Shown piece after piece: positions 1-4,405 of a DNA stretch of 6,640 nucleotides. Every line of letters starts with the position of its first letter. Within the stretch, counting starts at the first letter, position 1. The notes beneath the pieces are model-generated. The model was given only the letters and a program-made list of their open reading frames with translations. It was not told the DNA's origin and made no database searches. Position numbers and translations under genes: made by a program. The DNA is taken from positions 1-6,640 of the forward strand of contig CAYLZN010000321.1 in assembly GCA_964387935.1 (NCBI GenBank), written 5' to 3'. This DNA is from CAYLZN01 sp964387935. Its GTDB lineage: Bacteria; Acidobacteriota; Vicinamibacteria; Vicinamibacterales; JAFNAJ01.

Positions 1-2
1 GG

Positions 3-56
3 CAGGCCCGGCCCCCCGGGCGGCGGAGGGCGCCTCGCCCCCTGCCGGATTCATGA
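3..56 (+). CDS. Possible C-terminal tail of an upstream gene
   Basis: A reading frame open from the left edge ends at a TGA at 54-56, which forms an ATGA overlap with the kinase ATG at 53-55. Only 17 codons are visible and they are rich in Arg and Pro, so no family can be recognised. The case rests on the 4-base stop/start overlap, which is the same arrangement seen at the hdrC/hdrB and hdrB/hdrA joints. Against it, open frames are common by chance in such GC-rich DNA, and the kinase frame is also open back to the window edge. Confidence 0.3.
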   Translation, partial: QARPPGRRRAPRPLPDS

Positions 57-1384
57 AGCTGGCCGCACACACCCTTGGCGATCGCGGCCGCTGGCTGGTC
101 TCGCCGCGCTCGATCGCCTGCGCCGGCGTGCTGCTGGCGGCGATGGTGGCGTGGCGGCCGCTCGGCCTGCTGCGCGATCCCCGCCCGCTCGCCGCCGTCG
201 CCCTCGCCATGGCGCTCTACAACGCGTTCCTCGCGCGGCTGCTGCGCCCGCGGCGCGGCGAAGGCCAGCGCGACGCGGAAAGCCGCGGACTTTTGCTGCC
301 GCAGATCGCGCTCGACCTGGCCGCGCTCACGCTCCTGCTCTACCTCGCCGACATCGCCTGCAATCCGTTCCTGATGTACTTCGTCTTCCACGTCAGCATC
401 GCGAGCGTCCTGCTGCCCGGCCGGGTCCCCTATCTGGTGGCCCTGGCCGCCTCCCTGCTCGTGGGGAGCGTGCTCCTGCTGCAAGGGCTCGCCGTGATCC
501 CCGCCAATCCGCTCGCTTTTCCCTGGCGCGATCCCCGTCCGGAGGGAATGCCCGCGGGTGACGGTCTGTATCTCCTCGGCCTCTTCGCGGCGTTCGCGAC
601 GACCCTGTTCGTGACCGTCTTCTTCACGACCACGGTCTCGCGTCACGCCGAGCGGGCCCAGGCGCAGGTGCGACAGCAACACAAGATGATCGGCATCGGC
701 CAGCTCGCCGCCGGGGTGGCCCACCAGATCAGCAACCCACTCGACGGCCTGCAGAACGGGCTGCGGCAGATCGGCCAGTGGAGCGGCGACAATCCGCAGG
801 TGCGCGAGAGCCTGCCGCGACTGCAGGGCGCCCTCGACCGCATCGAGCGCGTCGCCCGCCGCCTGCAGGAGTTCGCGCGCCCCCAGGGGCTCGACCTGCA
901 AGCCTGCGACGTGAACCACGAGGTCGAGGCGGCCCTGCTGCTTCTGGACCGCAATCTGGCGGCGCACGACGTAGCCCTCGAGCAGAATCTCGCCCCGCTG
1001 CCGCCGACGTGGGGCGATCCCTTCGGGATTCAGGAGGTGGTCTTCAACCTGTGCGGCAACGCCATCGACGCGATGCCGCGCGGCGGCCACCTGCGCGTGC
1101 GCACCTGGGCGCGCGGAGAGCCCGCAGCCGCGGACGGGGCGTGGACGGTGATCGAGGTCGCCGACACGGGCGTGGGCATCCCGGAGCAGGACCTCGAGCG
1201 CGTGTTCGAGCCGTTCTTCACGACCAAGGCGGACCGGGGCGGCACCGGGCTCGGGCTGGGGCTCTGCCGGATGCTGGTCGCGGAGATGGGCGGGCGGATC
1301 GAGGTCGCCAGCGCGCCCAACCGGGGCTCGACCTTCCAGGTGCTGCTCCCCCTGGCGCCCGCGGGCGAGGAGGCCGCAGGGTGA
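53..1384 (+). CDS. Membrane sensor histidine kinase (NtrB-like, HisKA/HATPase_c)
   Basis: This 443-residue sensor kinase should autophosphorylate on a histidine and pass the phosphate to the regulator encoded next. About six hydrophobic segments (near residues 20-34, 46-60, 80-100, 106-122, 126-150 and 171-195) leave no large extracytoplasmic domain, so sensing is probably within the membrane or through a membrane-associated signal. The H-box has His224 in HQISNPL. The catalytic domain shows an N-box (Asn332, Asn336), G1 (DTGVGI, 371-376), F-box (FEPFFTTK, 385-392) and G2 (GTGLGLGL, 397-404). No PAS, GAF or HAMP domain is evident. The residue after His224 is Gln instead of the usual Glu/Asp. 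The frame is open to the left edge, so a start further upstream is possible. ATG 53 is the first ATG in view, but its nearest purine-rich run (25-30) is too distant for a good Shine-Dalgarno. The signal sensed is unknown. Confidence 0.9.
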   Translation: MKLAAHTLGDRGRWLVSPRSIACAGVLLAAMVAWRPLGLLRDPRPLAAVALAMALYNAFLARLLRPRRGEGQRDAESRGLLLPQIALDLAALTLLLYLADIACNPFLMYFVFHVSIASVLLPGRVPYLVALAASLLVGSVLLLQGLAVIPANPLAFPWRDPRPEGMPAGDGLYLLGLFAAFATTLFVTVFFTTTVSRHAERAQAQVRQQHKMIGIGQLAAGVAHQISNPLDGLQNGLRQIGQWSGDNPQVRESLPRLQGALDRIERVARRLQEFARPQGLDLQACDVNHEVEAALLLLDRNLAAHDVALEQNLAPLPPTWGDPFGIQEVVFNLCGNAIDAMPRGGHLRVRTWARGEPAAADGAWTVIEVADTGVGIPEQDLERVFEPFFTTKADRGGTGLGLGLCRMLVAEMGGRIEVASAPNRGSTFQVLLPLAPAGEEAAG

Positions 1385-2715
1385 TGAGGATCCTGGTCGT
1401 CGACGACGAGGAGATGAAGCGCCTCTCGCTCGCTCAGGATCTGGGCGCCTGGGGCCACCGCGTCGTGACCGCCGCCGACGGCCAGGAGGCTCTCGACCGG
1501 ATCCGCGACGGCGAATTCGACGTCGTGATCGCCGACCTCAAGATGCCGCGACTCGACGGCATGGAGCTGCTGAAGCAGATCAAGTCCGGACCGGCCGCCG
1601 GCACGGAGGTCGTCATCATCACCGCCTACGGCAGCATCCCGGTGGCGGTGGAGGCCATGCGGCGCGGGGCCTTCGACTTCATCACCAAGCCCTTCTCCAA
1701 CGAGTCGCTGCTGCCGGTCCTGCAGCGGGTCGCCCACCTGCGCAGCGAATCGGCCGGCGGCGAAGGGCCAGGGGCCCGCCCCGATCCGGCCGAGCCCTCG
1801 CTCGTCGGCGCCTCGCCCGCCATGGCGGGCGTGCTCGATCTGGTGGACATCTGCGCGCGGTCGGACGCCAATGTCCTGGTCTGCGGCGAGACCGGCACGG
1901 GCAAGGACCTCGTGGCCTCGGTGATCCACAAGCACAGCAGCCGGCGGTCTCATCCGTTCGTCAAGGTCAGCTGCGCCGTGTTCCCCCAGGAGCTGATCTC
2001 GAGCGAGCTGTACGGGCACGAGAAGGGCGCGTTCACGGGCGCCGACCGCCTGCGCACCGGGAGGCTCGACCTCGCCGCGGGGGGCACGCTCTACCTCGAC
2101 GACGTCGACGACATCCCCTCCGAGGAGCAGGGCAAGCTGCTGCGCGTCATCGAGGAGCGGGTGTTCGAGCGCGTCGGCGGCAACGCACAGATCCGTGCCG
2201 ACGTGCGGATCATCGCCTCGAGCAAGCGCGACCTGCTGCTCAAGATCCGCGAGGGCACCTTCCGCGAGGACCTCTACTACCGCCTGAATATCCTGCGCAT
2301 CGACCTGCCGCCCCTGCGCGACCGCCTCGAAGACCTCGCGGCGCTCACGGCCCACCTGCTGCAGGCCATCTCCGGCCAGGAGAAGGTCATCGTCGCGCCC
2401 GATGTCGTGGGCGTGCTGGCGGCCCACACGTGGCCCGGCAACGTCCGCGAGCTGCGCAACACGCTCGAGCGCGCCTATCTCGTGGGGCGGGGTGCGGTGA
2501 CCGCCGACCAGCTCGTCCGCCAGATCGGCCGCGCCGGGGGAGGCGATGGCGGCGGGGCGCCCCGCGACGCGTTCACGGAGCGCGTGAGCCGCTTCGAGCG
2601 CGACCTGCTCGAGCGCGCCCTGAAGGCCACTGGCGGCAACAAGACCGCCGCCGCGCGCCTGCTCGGCATGAAGCCCTCCACCTTCCGCGATCGTCTCGGG
2701 CGACACGGGCTCTGA
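1384..2715 (+). CDS. Sigma-54-dependent response regulator (NtrC family)
   Basis: This 443-residue transcription activator has three domains. The receiver (about 1-120) has acidic pocket Asp7/Asp8, phosphoacceptor Asp51, Thr80 and Lys102. The AAA+ ATPase (about 139-365) has Walker A GETGTGKD (168-175), an intact sigma-54-contacting GAFTGA loop (215-220), Walker B LDD (238-240), arginine fingers Arg294 and Arg300, and sensor II Arg355 in WPGNVRELRN. A Fis-type helix-turn-helix lies at about 402-443. It should use ATP hydrolysis to remodel sigma-54 polymerase at -24/-12 promoters. Some catalytic positions are unusual: Ser196 where Asn is normal, Asp240 for the Walker B Glu, and Ser280-Lys281 for the sensor I Thr-Asn. 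The ATG shares one base with the kinase stop. An in-frame GTG at 1381 would give a 4-base GTGA overlap and sits closer to the GAGGAGG at 1367-1373, so the start could be three bases earlier. The likely target is the hdrC promoter. Confidence 0.93.
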   Translation: MRILVVDDEEMKRLSLAQDLGAWGHRVVTAADGQEALDRIRDGEFDVVIADLKMPRLDGMELLKQIKSGPAAGTEVVIITAYGSIPVAVEAMRRGAFDFITKPFSNESLLPVLQRVAHLRSESAGGEGPGARPDPAEPSLVGASPAMAGVLDLVDICARSDANVLVCGETGTGKDLVASVIHKHSSRRSHPFVKVSCAVFPQELISSELYGHEKGAFTGADRLRTGRLDLAAGGTLYLDDVDDIPSEEQGKLLRVIEERVFERVGGNAQIRADVRIIASSKRDLLLKIREGTFREDLYYRLNILRIDLPPLRDRLEDLAALTAHLLQAISGQEKVIVAPDVVGVLAAHTWPGNVRELRNTLERAYLVGRGAVTADQLVRQIGRAGGGDGGGAPRDAFTERVSRFERDLLERALKATGGNKTAAARLLGMKPSTFRDRLGRHGL

Positions 2716-2725
2716 GGCTTCCGCG

Positions 2726-2760
2726 GCGCGGATTCCCGCGCGACCCACGGATTCCCGCGC
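2726..2760. repeat. Inverted plus direct repeat downstream of the regulator gene; candidate activator site
   Basis: A perfect 6-bp inverted repeat (GCGCGG at 2726-2731, CCGCGC at 2736-2741, 4-base spacer) overlaps a 13-base direct repeat, CGGATTCCCGCGC, at 2729-2741 and 2748-2760 (19-base period). It begins 11 bases after the regulator stop and about 100-130 bp upstream of the -24 element at 2860, a usual distance for upstream activating sequences of NtrC-type proteins. It could equally form a short hairpin at the 3' end of the regulator mRNA. The function is inferred from position only, and chance repeats are common in such GC-rich DNA. Confidence 0.35.
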
Positions 2761-2764
2761 CCCG

Positions 2765-2783
2765 CGCCGCCGCGCCGGCGGCG
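2765..2783. repeat. GC-only hairpin between the regulator gene and hdrC
   Basis: The arm CGCCGCCG (2765-2772) pairs perfectly with CGGCGGCG (2776-2783) across a 3-base loop, giving an 8-bp stem. It lies about 50 bases after the regulator stop, where a terminator would be expected, but no T-run follows, so it does not qualify as a typical intrinsic terminator. It may slow or end transcription from the regulatory pair, or be a by-product of base composition. Confidence 0.3.
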
Positions 2784-2858
2784 GCGAACGCTGGGCGGCG
2801 GCGACACAATCGGCTGCCCCCCATCGCATTGGACCGCGCGGGCCGCCGTCCAGATCAC

Positions 2859-2874
2859 CGGCACGACGGTTGCG
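2859..2874 (+). promoter_or_regulatory. Sigma-54 (-24/-12) promoter for hdrCBA
   Basis: The sequence CGGCAC-GACGG-TTGC matches the sigma-54 consensus TGGCAC-N5-TTGC at every fixed base except the first T. The invariant GG (2860-2861) and GC (2872-2873) have the exact 12-base offset the family requires. Transcription would start near 2885, giving a leader of about 60 bases before the hdrC ATG. The call is strengthened by the sigma-54 activator encoded immediately upstream and by its position in the only real intergenic gap of the window. No convincing sigma-70 promoter was seen here. Confidence 0.72.
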
Positions 2875-2912
2875 ACAGGGAGCGGGTCCGCCCCGACCCT
2901 GCCCGCGCCGTC

Positions 2913-2945
2913 CCGGCGCCCGGGGCGCCACCGCGGAGGTGCCGG
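2913..2945 (+). promoter_or_regulatory. Leader with two mutually exclusive stems at the hdrC ribosome binding site
   Basis: In the predicted hdrC leader, GGCGCC (2915-2920) can pair with GGCGCC (2924-2929), leaving the Shine-Dalgarno GGAGG (2935-2939) free. Alternatively CCGGCGCC (2913-2920) can pair with GGTGCCGG (2938-2945) through eight pairs, one of them G-U. This would cover the end of the Shine-Dalgarno and the bases up to the ATG. The two pairings share one arm. Whether this regulates translation is speculative, since such pairings arise easily in GC-rich leaders. Confidence 0.22.
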
Positions 2946-3515
2946 ATGAACCCAGCCGAAGCGCGCGCCCTCAGCCGCGAGTTCATGGACAGGATCCGCG
3001 AGATCCCCGACGGCCGGCGCATCGACCAGTGCCTGCAGTGCGGCACCTGCACCGCGTCCTGCCCGGCCAGCGCGGCCATGGATTACGGCCCGCGCGCGAT
3101 CCTGGCCGCGCTGCGCGCCGGTCTGCTCGACCGCGTCCTGTCCTCCAACACGGTCTGGCTCTGCGCGTCCTGCTACTCCTGCTCGGTCCGCTGTCCGGCC
3201 GGCATCCCCTTCACCGACGTCATGTACGAGCTGAAGCGGCTGCAGGTCGCGCGGCGGCTCTCGCTCCGGGGAGCCAACAGCGCCGCCATGGCCCGCTCGT
3301 TCGTCACGGCCGTGGACCGCTACGGCCGCAGCGCGGAGATGGAGCTCCTGCGGCGCTACTTCCTCGCCACACGGCCGCTCTCGGCGCTGTCCCAGCTGCC
3401 GCTCGGCTGGCGCATGCTGCGGCGGGGCCGCCTGGCCCTGCGCCCGCGCCGCATCCGCGGGATCGGCGGCCTGCGCCGCATGCTGGCCGCCGTGGACCAG
3501 GAGGTGCCGGCATGA
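2946..3515 (+). CDS. hdrC: Heterodisulfide reductase subunit C-like iron-sulfur protein
   Basis: This 189-residue soluble ferredoxin-like subunit should shuttle electrons between HdrA and HdrB. It has two classical [4Fe-4S] motifs, Cys29-Cys32-Cys35-Cys39 followed by Pro and Cys73-Cys76-Cys79-Cys83 followed by Pro, in the spacing of the HdrC family. The length is also typical. The C-terminal third is Arg/Leu-rich and carries no cysteine. No signal peptide or membrane helix is seen, so it should act in the cytoplasm. The frame is open far upstream, but ATG 2946 is chosen because GGAGG (2935-2939) lies six bases before it and homology begins just after. It is the first gene behind the -24/-12 promoter and its stop overlaps the hdrB start as ATGA. 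Similar subunits occur in other Hdr-like complexes, so the physiological substrate is not given by this gene alone. Confidence 0.92.
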   Translation: MNPAEARALSREFMDRIREIPDGRRIDQCLQCGTCTASCPASAAMDYGPRAILAALRAGLLDRVLSSNTVWLCASCYSCSVRCPAGIPFTDVMYELKRLQVARRLSLRGANSAAMARSFVTAVDRYGRSAEMELLRRYFLATRPLSALSQLPLGWRMLRRGRLALRPRRIRGIGGLRRMLAAVDQEVPA

Positions 3516-4405
3516 ATCCCTCGGCGCAGCGCGTCTACTCGTACTTTCCGGGCTGCTCGCTCGAAACGACGAATCGCGCCTACGACGTTTCGACCCGCAA
3601 CGTGGCGCGCGTGCTCGGCCTGGAGATGGTCGAGCTCGAGGACTGGAACTGCTGCGGTGCCACCGCCTACATGGCCGTGAACGAGAAGCGCTCGTTCGTG
3701 CTTTCCGCGCGCAACCTCGCCCTGTCCGAGGCGGCGGGGCGTGACCTGGTGACGGTCTGCAGCGGGTGCTACCTCGCGCTTCACAAGACGAACCGCTACT
3801 TCGCGCAGGATGCTCACGTGCGCAGCGAAGTGCGCCGCGCGCTGCAGGCGGGCGGCCTCGACTACGGCGGCGGCGTGCGCGTGCGCCACTTCCTGGATGT
3901 CGTGGTCAACGACCTGGGCCGCGAGGTCGTCGAGCGCCATGTCGTGCGTCCGCTGGCCGGACTCCGCGTCGCCTGCTACTACGGCTGCCAGATCAGCCGC
4001 CCGTTCGGCGACATCGACGACCCCGAGTACCCCGTCGCGATGGACCGGCTGATGCAGTGGCTCGGGGCAGAACCGGCCCCGTACCCGATGAAGGCCAAGT
4101 GCTGCGGCGGCATGCTCATGACCACGGAGCGCGACGTGGGCCGCCTGCTTTCCGGGCGGCTGCTGCGCGCCGCCCGGCGGGCCAAGGCGGACTGCGTGGC
4201 GACGGCCTGCCCGCTCTGCCAGGTCAACCTGGAAGCCTACCAGCGGGACATCGGGCGGGCGTTCGGCGAGCCGCTAGAGGTGCCGGTCGTCTACTTCACG
4301 CAGTTGATGGGCCGGGCCCTGGGGCTGTCCGACGGCGAGCTCGCGCTGGGCGACTCGCTCACGGGTGTGGCGGAGCTGTTCGCCGGGAGGGAGGCCGTCT
4401 CATGA
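3512..4405 (+). CDS. hdrB: Heterodisulfide reductase subunit B-like catalytic protein (two CCG domains)
   Basis: This 297-residue subunit is the disulfide-reducing or equivalent thiol-active component of an Hdr complex. Both CCG-domain signatures are complete: Cys15, Cys47-Cys48, Cys83 and Cys86 in the first half; Cys155/Cys159, Cys197-Cys198, Cys233 and Cys236 in the second. In structurally studied methanogen HdrB these motifs bind two noncubane [4Fe-4S] clusters, where the heterodisulfide is cleaved. Length and motif spacing match the family and nothing is missing. AGGAGG (3499-3504) lies seven bases before the ATG, which overlaps the hdrC stop, so translation of the two is probably coupled. 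In bacteria lacking coenzyme M and coenzyme B the true substrate is often unknown, and other disulfides or thiol-linked acceptors have been proposed for such complexes. The substrate here cannot be read from the sequence. Confidence 0.93.
   Translation: MNPSAQRVYSYFPGCSLETTNRAYDVSTRNVARVLGLEMVELEDWNCCGATAYMAVNEKRSFVLSARNLALSEAAGRDLVTVCSGCYLALHKTNRYFAQDAHVRSEVRRALQAGGLDYGGGVRVRHFLDVVVNDLGREVVERHVVRPLAGLRVACYYGCQISRPFGDIDDPEYPVAMDRLMQWLGAEPAPYPMKAKCCGGMLMTTERDVGRLLSGRLLRAARRAKADCVATACPLCQVNLEAYQRDIGRAFGEPLEVPVVYFTQLMGRALGLSDGELALGDSLTGVAELFAGREAVS

Noticed and set aside
778..1383. In-frame N-terminal extension of the response regulator back to 778
   Set aside because: The extension is an off-frame reading of the kinase gene. 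Receiver-domain homology begins exactly at ATG 1384 (or GTG 1381).
2765..2783. Intrinsic terminator after the regulator gene
   Set aside because: The stem is strong but no T-run follows, so I list it as a hairpin and not as a terminator.
1030..2931. Long open frame on the - strand (633 codons) opposite the kinase and regulator genes
   Set aside because: It is the antisense shadow of two well-supported genes in very GC-rich DNA, where stops are rare in all frames. Its translation is low-complexity and has no recognisable motif.
2430..2945. In-frame N-terminal extension of HdrC back to 2430
   Set aside because: It overlaps the regulator gene and the intergenic region, lacks family similarity, and would contain the sigma-54 promoter. 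GGAGG before ATG 2946 marks the real start.
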